A stretch of 57,655 nt of DNA, taken from positions 1 through 57,655 of the forward strand of contig JAQXDI010000071.1 of assembly GCA_029251465.1 (NCBI GenBank). Direction: 5' to 3'. Position numbers and translations under genes: made by a program. Below the pieces are notes generated by a model. That model was not told the DNA's origin. It searched no databases and saw only the letters and a program-made list of their open reading frames with translations. Origin of the DNA: Ascidiaceihabitans sp. GTDB taxonomy: Bacteria > Pseudomonadota > Alphaproteobacteria > Rhodobacterales > Rhodobacteraceae. Below, piece after piece: positions 44,508 through 53,743 of the stretch. Numbering within the stretch: position 1 is the stretch's first letter; each line of letters opens with the position of its first letter.

Positions 44508-45530
44508 TCAGGTCTTGTTTTGGAACAATCCGACAAGCGCGCGTTTGACGATGCCGCTAGAACGCGGAGGTTTGGTTGCGTGAAAGGGCAACGGGCGGCA
44601 CACTTCGATTGCGGCGACACCAACGCGGGCCGTCAACGCACCATTCACGACGCCCTCGCCAAAGCGGCGCGACAATTTCCCAAGGATTGATCCACCGAGG
44701 ATCGGCTCTAGCATGTCATCCCCAACGGCCACAGCACCCGTCGCCATAAGGTGGGTCAACACCGCACGGGTCAACCGCCAGCTGCCCCACAACCCCGATC
44801 GCCCGCCATAGATTTCGGCAATCCGCCGGATCATCCGCAGATTGGATGTGAGGGCCGCGGCCACATCCGCCAAAGCCAATGGCACCAGCGCTGTGACTGT
44901 CGCGACCTGACGTGCTGCGGCCTCGACCTCGCGTTGGGCGGCCTTGTCCATCGGGCCTAGAATTTCGGTTTCAGCCAAGGACAGCAAGCCGGTGCCGTCC
45001 AATTGATCCCCCGCCAGATCGGCAAATCGATCGCGTCCCCAGCGGGTGTCTTCGCGCCCTTTATAAAGGCGAACCAGACGATCCGTCACGGCGCGCGCAG
45101 CGGTCAAGTCATTGCTTTCGTGGGACTCGGCTGCGGAATGGCGCAACTCATCTATGCGCGACAACCGGCTAAGGGCGGCAAGTTCACGTAGCGCCATCAA
45201 CAGCAACATGACGATGAAAACGACCATCAAGCCGGTGACGAGCAGCCCCAACACAGGCAACCGAGCGATCAAACCGTTGGCGAAATCCCACGCAGCGACG
45301 GATATCACCGCCCCCAACAAGGCAATGGTCACCGCCCAAAACAGGCGCGCCACAAACGACGGTTTGCGCGCGACAACGCGGTCAGCAATCTGCATCGCGC
45401 TGTTTTGCTCTTGCGCCAAAATAGAACCTTCAAGGGCAGTTTCCGGCACAGGTGGGGCCACGTTCACGTCCGCTTTTGCGCCACGATCTGTGCCCGCGTC
45501 GAGTTCGATCAAAACCGGTCCCTTAGCCAT
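44508..45530 (-). CDS. ycjF: YcjF-like membrane protein (TIGR01620/DUF697)
   Basis: 340 aa: an acidic cytoplasmic N-terminus, two membrane helices at about 58-80 and 92-115, and a DUF697 C-terminal domain (QVATVTALVPLALADVAAALTSNLRMIRRIAEIYGG). This fits YcjF, which is usually encoded beside the GTPase-like YcjX and induced by envelope or heat stress in enterobacteria. Here it is joined to YcjX through a GNAT gene, with ATGA overlaps on both sides. Confidence 0.87.
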   Translation of the reverse strand: MAKGPVLIELDAGTDRGAKADVNVAPPVPETALEGSILAQEQNSAMQIADRVVARKPSFVARLFWAVTIALLGAVISVAAWDFANGLIARLPVLGLLVTGLMVVFIVMLLLMALRELAALSRLSRIDELRHSAAESHESNDLTAARAVTDRLVRLYKGREDTRWGRDRFADLAGDQLDGTGLLSLAETEILGPMDKAAQREVEAAARQVATVTALVPLALADVAAALTSNLRMIRRIAEIYGGRSGLWGSWRLTRAVLTHLMATGAVAVGDDMLEPILGGSILGKLSRRFGEGVVNGALTARVGVAAIEVCRPLPFHATKPPRSSGIVKRALVGLFQNKT

Positions 45531-45970
45531 CAGATATCCTTTCTGTGCCAGACGAGTTGAATGTCAGGCAATTTTTCGTCGTTGCCGGCCCCGTCGGTGC
45601 GCGACACTTCGCTAAATCCGTGGCGCTGATAAAACCGCTGCGCGCCTGAATTGGCCTGAAATGTCCATAAATACAGGGCGTTTTCGCCGGTTTTAGCGTG
45701 CTCCAACAACGCCGCGCCAACCCCGTGATCGCGGGCCGATTGGGAGATATAAAGCGCATTCAACTCGGCCCCGTCACGTGCCGTAAACCCAACGATCTGT
45801 TCGTTTTGCAACGCGACGGTGACCCACCCGAGTTCGATCATGCGTGCGGCGTGGGCTAAATCTTCGGCTCTGGTATGAACGCGCGGCATCCACGCGGTTG
45901 TGTCGATAAACTCGAACAAAATTGCGCCAACAGCGCCAGCGTCCATCGAATTGGCGGGCCGCAACAACAT
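45530..45970 (-). CDS. GNAT family N-acetyltransferase between ycjX and ycjF
   Basis: 146 aa with the GNAT core: LNALYISQSARDHGVGAALLEHAK (about 75-98) holds the acetyl-CoA loop, and NSGAQRFYQRHGF is the usual C-terminal helix. The start is the ATG overlapping the ycjX stop (ATGA); a longer frame would run inside ycjX. Its stop overlaps the ycjF start in the same way. Substrate unknown. The insertion of an acetyltransferase into this stress pair is unusual compared with the enterobacterial locus. Confidence 0.87.
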   Translation of the reverse strand: MLLRPANSMDAGAVGAILFEFIDTTAWMPRVHTRAEDLAHAARMIELGWVTVALQNEQIVGFTARDGAELNALYISQSARDHGVGAALLEHAKTGENALYLWTFQANSGAQRFYQRHGFSEVSRTDGAGNDEKLPDIQLVWHRKDI

Positions 45971-47385
45971 CACAACCGATCCCCGATCAGAAATTGCGCG
46001 GCGCGGTCCATCCAAATATGTGGCGGTCCATCGCCCGGATTCAGCGACAAACGCGCAGGGGAAAACCGCATGACCTGGTAATCCTGATCGAGCCACACCT
46101 CTGCCCCTTCGCGCGCCGCCCCCAACAAATGATTGGGGGCTTTTGGCAAATCACCGGGGTAAAACGCTGCCTGTTTGCCGCTGTCCAGCAATGTGCCGCG
46201 CACGACGTTCAGGGGCGCGCCATCGTGTGTCATCGTGTCTTCGGTCGTGGCGCGCAATGCGGCAATCGACAGGGCCGAAGTCTGCGCACCGGCAAAACGC
46301 GCCTTGTCGCGGGCGTCGCGGGTCAAGGCCTCCATGATCGCGGTCATTTGCGGGTGCTGGGCGTGGTGCAGATGATCTGCTTTGGTTGCTGCAAACAGGA
46401 TTTTCTCGACCCGCTTACCCAACAACAACTTGCTGAGGAACGCGTTGCGCCCCGGTCGAAAGCTCGACAAAATCTCGGTCATCGCGCCGCGCATATCCTC
46501 GACCGCGCGCGGGCCGTTGTGGATCGCGCCGAGCACATCAACCAGCACAACTTGGCGGTCGATGCGCGAGAAATGATCACGGAAAAACGGTTTCACAACT
46601 TGCGATTTATACGCCTCGTAGCGTCGCTCCATCTCGCGGATCAGGGATTTGCGCGGGGCATTGCCGGCCGTTGGCAAAGGCGCGAACGTCAAGACGGGGG
46701 AGCCAGCCAAATCACCGGGCAACAAAAACCGCCCCGGTGTGCAGTCGTAAAATCCGTCGTCTCGTGCGGCGTTCAAATACCCTGCAAAATCAGCGGCTAA
46801 GGCTTGGGCGACAGGTTCATCCAGCTTGGCCTCAGGATCGGTGTTTTGGACGCGCGCAAGGTAGTCTTTGGCCTGCGAACGATCCGCAATCCGGTCCAAA
46901 ACTTGGGTCGACCATTCACCATAACTTAGATCCAGCAGCGCCAAATCCAGCAGCCATTCGCCCGGATAATCAACAATATCAATGTGGATCGTGCGCGGGC
47001 CTTGCAAGCCGGCCAACAACCCATTGGGGCGCACACGCAATGACACGCGCAACTCGCTAATCGCACGGGTGCTGTCGGGCCACGTCGGCGTTGATGAACT
47101 AAGCGCGCTCAGGTGTGCCTCGTAATCGAAACGCGGAACGGTATCGTCCGGTTGCGGTTGCAAAAACGCCGCATCAATGCGCCCTTCTTTTGCGGCCAGC
47201 AGATGTGGCATGCGTCCGGAATTTAGCAAATTCGCAACCAAAGACGTGATAAAGACAGTCTTGCCAGAGCGCGCCAGCCCGGTCACGCCCAGCCGGATCA
47301 CGGGCTCAAAAAAAAGACCATTTACCGTGTCGGAAACGTTTTCAGCACTGCGCATCACGCCGTCAGCCAGTCTAGAAAGTACCAC
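45970..47385 (-). CDS. ycjX: YcjX family (DUF463) P-loop protein
   Basis: 471 aa. The nucleotide-binding loop is GLARSGKT at 36-43, the later DYPGEWLLDLALL has the D-x-P-G of a GTPase switch, and TKADHLHH near 335 resembles a guanine-specificity T/NKxD motif. It is a DUF463/YcjX GTPase-like protein of stress-response loci. The start is a GTG. It is divergent from truA and is followed by a GNAT gene and ycjF in overlapping frames. Confidence 0.9.
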   Translation of the reverse strand: MVLSRLADGVMRSAENVSDTVNGLFFEPVIRLGVTGLARSGKTVFITSLVANLLNSGRMPHLLAAKEGRIDAAFLQPQPDDTVPRFDYEAHLSALSSSTPTWPDSTRAISELRVSLRVRPNGLLAGLQGPRTIHIDIVDYPGEWLLDLALLDLSYGEWSTQVLDRIADRSQAKDYLARVQNTDPEAKLDEPVAQALAADFAGYLNAARDDGFYDCTPGRFLLPGDLAGSPVLTFAPLPTAGNAPRKSLIREMERRYEAYKSQVVKPFFRDHFSRIDRQVVLVDVLGAIHNGPRAVEDMRGAMTEILSSFRPGRNAFLSKLLLGKRVEKILFAATKADHLHHAQHPQMTAIMEALTRDARDKARFAGAQTSALSIAALRATTEDTMTHDGAPLNVVRGTLLDSGKQAAFYPGDLPKAPNHLLGAAREGAEVWLDQDYQVMRFSPARLSLNPGDGPPHIWMDRAAQFLIGDRL

Positions 47386-47471
47386 GCGCGCCCTCGCCCT
47401 ATGTTTACGACCCTTAACATAGGCAGCCCATAGGGATTGCCCAAGGGGAAAAGCCGCGATAGGGCTGCGTT

Positions 47472-48239
47472 ATGCCTCGTTTCGCGCTCAAAGTTGAATA
47501 TCATGGTGGTCCGTTTGCGGGCTGGCAACGCCAACCAGACCGCCCGTCTGTTCAGGGCGCAATCGAGGCTGCCTTGGCCAAAATTGAACCGCGCGCACAT
47601 AAAACTGCAGCGGCAGGGCGCACGGACAAGGGTGTGCATGGTTTGGCCCAAGTCGCGCATTGCGATCTGGAAAAAGACTGGGATGCCTTCCGGCTGACCG
47701 AGGCGATTAACTATCACCTGAAGCCAAACCCTGTGTCGATTGTTGCCTGTGCAAAAGTTGATGATGAATGGCACGCGCGGTTTTCAGCGCTTGAACGGCG
47801 CTACCTGTTTCGCATCCTGATGCGTCGTGCGCCCAGCGCGCACATGGCAGGTCTGGTCTGGCAGGTGAACGAAGAATTGGACATCGATGCAATGCGCCAA
47901 GGGGCCAAGCATTTGATTGGTCACCACGATTTTACCACCTTTCGATCGTCGATCTGTCAATCCGCTAGCCCGTTGAAGACGCTGGATGAATTGCGGATGG
48001 AATGGGTCGAAACGATCTACGGACCCGAAGTGCATTTCCACGTGCGCGCCCGGTCTTTCTTGCACAATCAGGTCCGCAGTTTCGTCGGCACGCTTGAGCG
48101 CGTCGGCCTTGGGAAATGGTCACCCGATCGTGTCGCCACATCCCTTGCCGCGCGGGATCGGGCCGCATGCGGACCCGTCAGCCCGCCCAATGGTTTGTAT
48201 CTGGCCGGTGTCGAATACGCAGATGATCCGTTCGCCTAA
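47472..48239 (+). CDS. truA: tRNA pseudouridine(38-40) synthase
   Basis: The 255-aa enzyme has the catalytic Asp52 in [13 protein letters not shown] and the family's [17 protein letters not shown] near 195. It isomerises uridines 38-40 in the tRNA anticodon arm. Length is normal. It stops directly before the converging DUF3726 gene, with no gap. Confidence 0.96.
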   Translation: MPRFALKVEYHGGPFAGWQRQPDRPSVQGAIEAALAKIEPRAHKTAAAGRTDKGVHGLAQVAHCDLEKDWDAFRLTEAINYHLKPNPVSIVACAKVDDEWHARFSALERRYLFRILMRRAPSAHMAGLVWQVNEELDIDAMRQGAKHLIGHHDFTTFRSSICQSASPLKTLDELRMEWVETIYGPEVHFHVRARSFLHNQVRSFVGTLERVGLGKWSPDRVATSLAARDRAACGPVSPPNGLYLAGVEYADDPFA

Positions 48240-48710
48240 CTAGTCGTTGTCGGTCAAACCTGCGCCCGCGCCACCGACGCGCGATTGTTCCGTTTCGGGC
48301 ACATACGTCAGGGCCGCCAAGGACCGCCAGCCGTCGATCATTTTTGAGGTCACTGTAATTCGCACAGGCAATTTGACTTTTTCAAACCGGGTTGTGTCGA
48401 TTGTGAATCCGACCTCGGTTTCATCAACTGCGTAGGGCAAGCCATTGGCATAGCTGCGCAAAAGATCCGGTTTTGGGCATTCAACCGCTCCGCCACCTTG
48501 GAACAAACACGCCGTCAATTGCACCGGATAAGACAGGATTGGCCCGCCTGGTAGCGCATCCAATGCGCCCTGCACATCCGCCGCATCAAAGCCACGCGCG
48601 ATATGCAAGGCACCCGCTTTTCCGAATGCGCTTGCTTGCCCTGCAGGTGCGCCGCCGCCACGGGCCGCTTTGCTGAGCAGTGCTTCAATTTCGTTGATAG
48701 AAAACTGCAT
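48240..48710 (-). CDS. DUF3726 domain protein
   Basis: 156 aa with no signal peptide. N-terminal helix FSINEIEALLSKAARGGG, a Cys in LTACLFQGGG and one in ECPKPD, then beta-rich segments (VGFTIDTTRFEKVKLPVRITV). It matches the DUF3726 pattern as I remember it. The ATG at 48710 overlaps the stop of the 549-aa gene by one base, and codons further upstream lie inside that gene. It is the last gene of the ALDH/M19-like operon. Function unknown. Confidence 0.75.
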   Translation of the reverse strand: MQFSINEIEALLSKAARGGGAPAGQASAFGKAGALHIARGFDAADVQGALDALPGGPILSYPVQLTACLFQGGGAVECPKPDLLRSYANGLPYAVDETEVGFTIDTTRFEKVKLPVRITVTSKMIDGWRSLAALTYVPETEQSRVGGAGAGLTDND

Positions 48711-50359
48711 CACGGGGCCTCGTAAATTGGCAACCACCAATCATCGGCGTGTGCGTCTAATTCGTCACGCAATGGCGCGCCCTGGCACAGAGTAATTCGC
48801 GTCCACAAATCCGATTTAGGATCAAATTTTGACGCCCCGAAAAACGATAATTTGCATCGCAACATGTCGATGGGCAAGCAATCAGCAGCGATCATGTTGT
48901 CCTGAATTTCGCCATATGGATAGCGGGAAGCCAACTGCACCCGCTCCAACGCCAACCCATGCTGCGGATGAGTGGTGAGGAATGTGGCCAACGGTTGCGC
49001 CGCGTTGGGTAAATCCGCATGCAACGCGGCAATCCGGCGCGCGATATCAAGCGGGCTTTCACGGTGCGCACCCGGCTCTTCAAAGCGATCCCCAAGGCGT
49101 GGCTCCAACTTGGCTTCGCTGACGTACCAGAACTGCTGGCACTGTGCTTTATCTTCATAATCAAGGGTCAACGCCCACGAGAAATGCTGATCAATCGTGG
49201 CTTTCACCCTGTCTGTATCTGCACAATAGTCAGCTATAGGACCAATTGGATCGGCCATGCATTCGGTCAACCCATCGATCAAATCGGCAAAGGGTTCCAT
49301 GATCAGTGCGCCCATAAGCTCTTGAACATCTTCAGAAAACTTCTCAGCATCTCGCATCACACGGTCAAGTGGCATCTGATCATCTAAAGCGTCTAGCGCG
49401 TCACAGGCGTGTCCCCAATCGACACGCAATCGTTCGATCCGCGCCTGGTGTTTTGGGTCAGGAACCTGCCATTGATCCAAGTGCCGCGTTGCACGGATTG
49501 CAAGTGCGCGCAGCCGATTTTGCTGCGTGTCATCTAGCCGCGAAATCGCGCGAACACGCGCCAATCCTGTTTCGCGCGCCAGCATCCAGTTGTTCAACAA
49601 AACAGGGTGCGTCACCAAAAACGGAGCCATCCCCAAGCCCGTCGAGTTGCCGATACCCAAGTGCCGTTTGAAACGCCGATCAAGGGTGCCCTGCCCCACA
49701 TGTTCGGCCAAATCATGGGTGAAATTTCGGATCATCCAGACGGACAGCATTTCAGCAGCAAACGGCCCTGTCAGCCCGGGGCGATCTTCGATCAAACCAC
49801 GATCCGCGATTCCGAATTTACCGTTACCATAGACCGCTGTCGTGCGCATCAGGTAGCCCACAGAGCGGATCATATCGCCATCTGGTTGCTCGCCGTTTCG
49901 CAGCGCATCGGTCACATGCTGAAACAGCCGCACCGATTTATTTGCCCGGCTCAGAACCAAATCACGTTCGGTAAAACGCCCGGCTTCTTGCAGCGGCGCG
50001 TTGGCTGAAATCCGGTCCAGTTCAGCGGTGTCCGGCACGCCGTCATACAGCACATAGGCGCTGTCCCATGCCTCTGCGATCACGCGATCCGTGCGTTTTT
50101 CTGGCGGCAAATCGTTGGAGATCGCCACCAAAGAATAGGTGTAGCCGCCCAAGTTCAAGCTGTATACGGCCCGCCCAAATCCGTTTTCGCACATGTCCCA
50201 AACCGGGCGGGTGACGGTCATGTTTTCCGCAGCCAAACGGCGGATCAAACTGCGCAAAAACGACAGTCGCGTCGGAAACATCGACCCCATCCGCGACAGT
50301 CGCATCACCTGTGAGGGCGGGCGCAACGGCACTTGGTCAGGGGCGACAAAATCTTTCAT
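48710..50359 (-). CDS. 549-aa protein of unrecognised family
   Basis: A soluble protein without signal peptide or membrane segments. The N-terminal part is basic (MFPTRLSFLRSLIRRLAAE), then comes a mixed region with NLGGYTYSLVAISNDLPPEKRTDR near 75-95. A long helical middle and a C-terminal block (EIQDNMIAADCLPIDMLRCKLSFFGASKFDPKSD) follow. No known motif or cofactor site is evident. It overlaps the M19-like gene by four bases and the DUF3726 gene by one, so it is made in step with them. It is probably an enzyme subunit or partner of the pathway, by position only. Confidence 0.8.
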   Translation of the reverse strand: MKDFVAPDQVPLRPPSQVMRLSRMGSMFPTRLSFLRSLIRRLAAENMTVTRPVWDMCENGFGRAVYSLNLGGYTYSLVAISNDLPPEKRTDRVIAEAWDSAYVLYDGVPDTAELDRISANAPLQEAGRFTERDLVLSRANKSVRLFQHVTDALRNGEQPDGDMIRSVGYLMRTTAVYGNGKFGIADRGLIEDRPGLTGPFAAEMLSVWMIRNFTHDLAEHVGQGTLDRRFKRHLGIGNSTGLGMAPFLVTHPVLLNNWMLARETGLARVRAISRLDDTQQNRLRALAIRATRHLDQWQVPDPKHQARIERLRVDWGHACDALDALDDQMPLDRVMRDAEKFSEDVQELMGALIMEPFADLIDGLTECMADPIGPIADYCADTDRVKATIDQHFSWALTLDYEDKAQCQQFWYVSEAKLEPRLGDRFEEPGAHRESPLDIARRIAALHADLPNAAQPLATFLTTHPQHGLALERVQLASRYPYGEIQDNMIAADCLPIDMLRCKLSFFGASKFDPKSDLWTRITLCQGAPLRDELDAHADDWWLPIYEAP

Positions 50360-51333
50360 GCCGCGGGTCCAAAACTGGTGTCATAAAAGCGCAACCAGTT
50401 GTCACCCATGATGCCATCGATCTCTGATCGGGACATGCCTGTTGCGCCTAACCCTTTGGCAATATTTCCAAAATGTCGGTTGTCTTCGAACCAATTTGGC
50501 ATCGGTGGAAAGCCTGCATTGCTCGCGGACCCTTCACCGTAATCGATCACTTTTGACCATCGCCCGACGCGCATCCATTCAACAATGCTGTCGGGTTGAT
50601 CTTGGCACAGGTCGGTGCCGATCCCGAGGTTTTGTGCGCCGTAACGGTTGGCGGCCTCCGCGATCATCTGGCAAAAATTGTCTAACGTACACTCAGGTCC
50701 GCCCGCCAAATGGTGCGGGTAGATCGAGAACCCCAACATGCCACCACGCGCGGTTAAGGCCGTGATCACCTCGTCCGATTTGTTGCGCAAGGCAGGGTGC
50801 CACCACGCAGGATTTGCATGGGTGATAGCGATCGGGCGCGACGAATGCTCAATCGCTTCCAGTGTGGATCGATCACCCGAATGCGACATGTCGATAACCA
50901 TGCCAACGCGGTTCATTTCCTGTACGACCTGTTTGCCCATTCGGGTCAGGCCGGCGTCGTAATCCTCGTAACAGCCCGTCGCAAGCAGCGATTGGTTGTT
51001 GTAAGTCAACTGCATAAAACGGATGCCCAACTGGTGGCAAATCTCGACCAAGCCGATGTCGTCCTCAATCGGGCTAGGGTTTTGAAATCCAAAGAAAATC
51101 GCCGTACGCACGGTGTCATGGGCAACCTGCACATCGGCAGCTGTGGTCCCTTTCATGATCAGATCAGGATGCGCCTCGAACCAACGATTCCACTGTTCGA
51201 GGTTCAAAATCATCTCACGAAAGCTCTCGTGATAGGCGATGGTCACATGCACCGCATCCACGCCCCCCGCCCGCATCTGTTCAAAGATTTTGGGCGAGAA
51301 GTGCGCGTATTGCAGGTTGTCGATTAACATCAA
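50356..51333 (-). CDS. M19 dipeptidase-like protein with altered metal site
   Basis: 325 aa aligned by eye with renal dipeptidases: DMSH with His151, ITHAN with His172, Arg183 in LRNKSDE, and Asp241 in GIGTDL are all kept. The N-terminal HxD ligand pair is absent (the strand reads LIDNLQYA), and the bridging Glu is replaced by Gln84 in FFGFQNP. The two-zinc site is therefore probably reduced to one metal or none, and classical dipeptidase activity is doubtful. No signal peptide, unlike secreted members. It is joined by 4-base overlaps to the aldehyde dehydrogenase before it and the 549-aa gene after it. Confidence 0.85.
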   Translation of the reverse strand: MMLIDNLQYAHFSPKIFEQMRAGGVDAVHVTIAYHESFREMILNLEQWNRWFEAHPDLIMKGTTAADVQVAHDTVRTAIFFGFQNPSPIEDDIGLVEICHQLGIRFMQLTYNNQSLLATGCYEDYDAGLTRMGKQVVQEMNRVGMVIDMSHSGDRSTLEAIEHSSRPIAITHANPAWWHPALRNKSDEVITALTARGGMLGFSIYPHHLAGGPECTLDNFCQMIAEAANRYGAQNLGIGTDLCQDQPDSIVEWMRVGRWSKVIDYGEGSASNAGFPPMPNWFEDNRHFGNIAKGLGATGMSRSEIDGIMGDNWLRFYDTSFGPAA

Positions 51334-52781
51334 TCTGGCGTCCCGCTTGAGATGTAGGCGGTTTTAACCGAGGTGTAGAATTCGGCGGCGTAAGATCCCT
51401 GCTCGCGAGAGCCGTATGAACTGTCGCCACGCCCGCCAAAGGGCACGTGATAGTCCGTGCCCGCGGTGGCCAAATTCACCATCACACAGCCTGCGCGCGC
51501 GTTGCGGCGAAAGTGCGTCGCGCGGGCCAAATTGGATGTGATGATGCCTGCCGTCAGGCCAAAATTGGTGTCGTTCACGGTGTCGAGTGCCTCGGCGTAG
51601 CTGTCTACTTTGATCACAGCGGCCAATGGCGCGAACATTTCTTCACGGTTGATCTGCATCTGGTTGGTCGCGCCGACGAACACGCCCGGCGATATGTAAA
51701 ACCCTTCGGTTGGCATCTCAAGACGGGCACCACCGCAGACCAGCTCAGCCCCTTCGGATTTGCCCAAATCGACGTAGGCGAGGTTCTCTTTCAACTGCTG
51801 CGCGGACACAGCCGGGCCCATTTGCGTGCCTGCGTCCAGCGCGTGCCCGACCTTCATCGCTTGGGTCGCCTTAATAAGTTTTTCAACAAATTCATCGTGG
51901 ATGCTGGCGTGCACAACCAAGCGCGACGACGCCGTGCATTTCTGGCCCGTGCCGCCAAACGCGCCGCCCGCAGCCATGGCAACCGCTAAATCGATGTCAG
52001 CGTCATCCATCACGGCCAACGCGTTTTTGCTGCCCATTTCCATCTGGATTTTGGTCAGGTTTTCGATCGCAGCGCGCGCGAGGCCTTTGCCCACGGGAAC
52101 AGAACCTGTGAACGAAATACCGTCGATCTTTGGGCTTTCGACCAAGGCTTGACCGATTTCAGAACCCGCGCCCATCACGAGGTTGAACAGACCGGCAGGT
52201 ATGTCTTGTTTTGCGATGATTTCGGTGAGGGCCACAGCCGATGCGGGTGTCGCATTTGCCGGTTTCCATACAACCGCGTTGCCATAACACAGCGCTGGCG
52301 CGATCTTCCAGGATGCTGTTGCCGTTGGGAAATTCCAAGGCGAGATGATTGCGACAACGCCCAACGCTTCGCGGCGCACATCGATTTCGATGCCGGGGCG
52401 GGTTGAATCGGCTGTGTCACCCATTTGGCGCAGAGTTTCAGCCGCGTAGTAGGTGAAAAACTGACCGGCGCGATAGACTTCGCCTTTGCCTTCGGCCAGC
52501 GGCTTGCCCTCTTCGCGGGCTAGCAGCGTGCCCAGTTCTTCGGCGCGCGCCATCATTTCGGTGCCAATCGCCATCAACACTGTGTATTTTTTCTCGATCC
52601 CCGTCGCGGCCCATTCGGCCTGCGCAACACGTGCTTGGTCTAGCGCTTGATCCAGTTGATCCGTGCTGGCTTGGGCATAAAGGCCAATCAGATCAGATAC
52701 ATCCGACGGGTTGCGGTTTTCGATCTCTGAGGTGCCAGACACCCAAGTGCCGCCGATGTAATTCTGATAGGATTTTGTCAC
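51330..52781 (-). CDS. Aldehyde dehydrogenase family protein
   Basis: 483 aa, NAD(P)-dependent. The catalytic Cys lies in GGTGQKCTASSR (about residue 280), the general base Glu in EMGSKNALAV (about 248), cofactor contacts in SPWNFPTA and FTGSVPVGKG. It resembles 2,5-dioxovalerate/ketoglutarate-semialdehyde and succinate-semialdehyde types, but substrate cannot be fixed. It is the first gene of an operon with an M19-like protein, the 549-aa protein and DUF3726; a LysR gene on the same strand lies 84 bases upstream. Confidence 0.93.
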   Translation of the reverse strand: MTKSYQNYIGGTWVSGTSEIENRNPSDVSDLIGLYAQASTDQLDQALDQARVAQAEWAATGIEKKYTVLMAIGTEMMARAEELGTLLAREEGKPLAEGKGEVYRAGQFFTYYAAETLRQMGDTADSTRPGIEIDVRREALGVVAIISPWNFPTATASWKIAPALCYGNAVVWKPANATPASAVALTEIIAKQDIPAGLFNLVMGAGSEIGQALVESPKIDGISFTGSVPVGKGLARAAIENLTKIQMEMGSKNALAVMDDADIDLAVAMAAGGAFGGTGQKCTASSRLVVHASIHDEFVEKLIKATQAMKVGHALDAGTQMGPAVSAQQLKENLAYVDLGKSEGAELVCGGARLEMPTEGFYISPGVFVGATNQMQINREEMFAPLAAVIKVDSYAEALDTVNDTNFGLTAGIITSNLARATHFRRNARAGCVMVNLATAGTDYHVPFGGRGDSSYGSREQGSYAAEFYTSVKTAYISSGTPD

Positions 52782-52865
52782 GCTATGCGCCTTTATTTTA
52801 TACTGATTGTGTCCATTTTGCGGGATTCTTGAATTTCAATCAATCGAAATAAACTGAAGTCAATT

Positions 52866-53726
52866 TCAGCAATCCTGAAGTAGCTTTGCGAATGCTTGGA
52901 CCGCAGGCGACAGTTGCGGCAACGGTTGCGTCACCACATCCACCTGCCGCTGCGCCGTGCTGTCTTTGAGCGGCAAGAACACCAAATCGCGGTAGGTTGG
53001 CGGCAGCGCGCGCTCGGGCAGTAACGTCACGCCAACGCCCGCGTTCACCAGCGCCAACAACGACACAGTCGTCGGAACTGTCATCAAGGATGCGGCCAAG
53101 ATCGGCGCGAATTGCGCGTCTTTGATCATGTGACACAGCCCGTTGGCGATAAACCGGTGCGCGACGAAGTCAGCCCAGGTCAGGTTGTTCCAATCCTTGG
53201 CAAGCGGGTGATCGGCCCGACACACGACGCCAAAATGATCCGCAAAAAGCGGCCAGCGTTGCAACCCCGCTGTGTCCGGCAACGTCGCGATACCAATGTC
53301 GGCCTGATCCGATTGCATCGCGTGCAACACGGCTGTTGAATCCATGTCACGCAAATCGATGCGCACACCGGGATGGTTGCTTGCAAAACGGCTGATCACG
53401 GCCGGCAAAACGGTGTTTGCGGCGGACGGGGTCACGGCCAATCGCACCAAGCCAGCCTGCGACCTTGCCAAGGCGTCGATCATCGTGACGGATTTATCAA
53501 AATGCACCAATTCGCGCCGCGCCTCGGCGTGGATCATTTGGCCAAGGGCTGTCAGCCGCGCCTTACGCCCCTTTTCAAACAGCGGAGCGCCGATGTGATC
53601 CTCGAACTGTTTGAGCATCATCGACACGGCAGAGGGTGTGCGCCCCAACGCCTCGGCAGCTTGCGCCAGATTGCCGTGATCAACCACGGAATGAAAACAG
53701 CGTAGCATTTCAATTTTGATGACCAT
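52866..53726 (-). CDS. LysR-family regulator upstream of the ALDH/M19-like operon
   Basis: 286 aa: helix-turn-helix at about 4-62 (IEMLRCFHSVVDHGNLAQAAEALGRTPSAVS) and a periplasmic-binding-like effector domain from about 90. It lies directly upstream of, and in the same direction as, the aldehyde dehydrogenase operon and 18 bases after oxyR. It probably controls the operon. The 84-base spacer before the ALDH gene is AT-rich and holds GAAATAAACTGAAG-like elements but no clear dyad. Confidence 0.87.
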   Translation of the reverse strand: MVIKIEMLRCFHSVVDHGNLAQAAEALGRTPSAVSMMLKQFEDHIGAPLFEKGRKARLTALGQMIHAEARRELVHFDKSVTMIDALARSQAGLVRLAVTPSAANTVLPAVISRFASNHPGVRIDLRDMDSTAVLHAMQSDQADIGIATLPDTAGLQRWPLFADHFGVVCRADHPLAKDWNNLTWADFVAHRFIANGLCHMIKDAQFAPILAASLMTVPTTVSLLALVNAGVGVTLLPERALPPTYRDLVFLPLKDSTAQRQVDVVTQPLPQLSPAVQAFAKLLQDC

Positions 53727-53743
53727 CTGAAGCGTTCCTGAAA

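Noticed and set aside
45922..46800. 292-codon plus-strand frame opposite ycjX
   Set aside because: Antisense to the P-loop protein; Arg/His/Gln-rich as typical of shadow frames.
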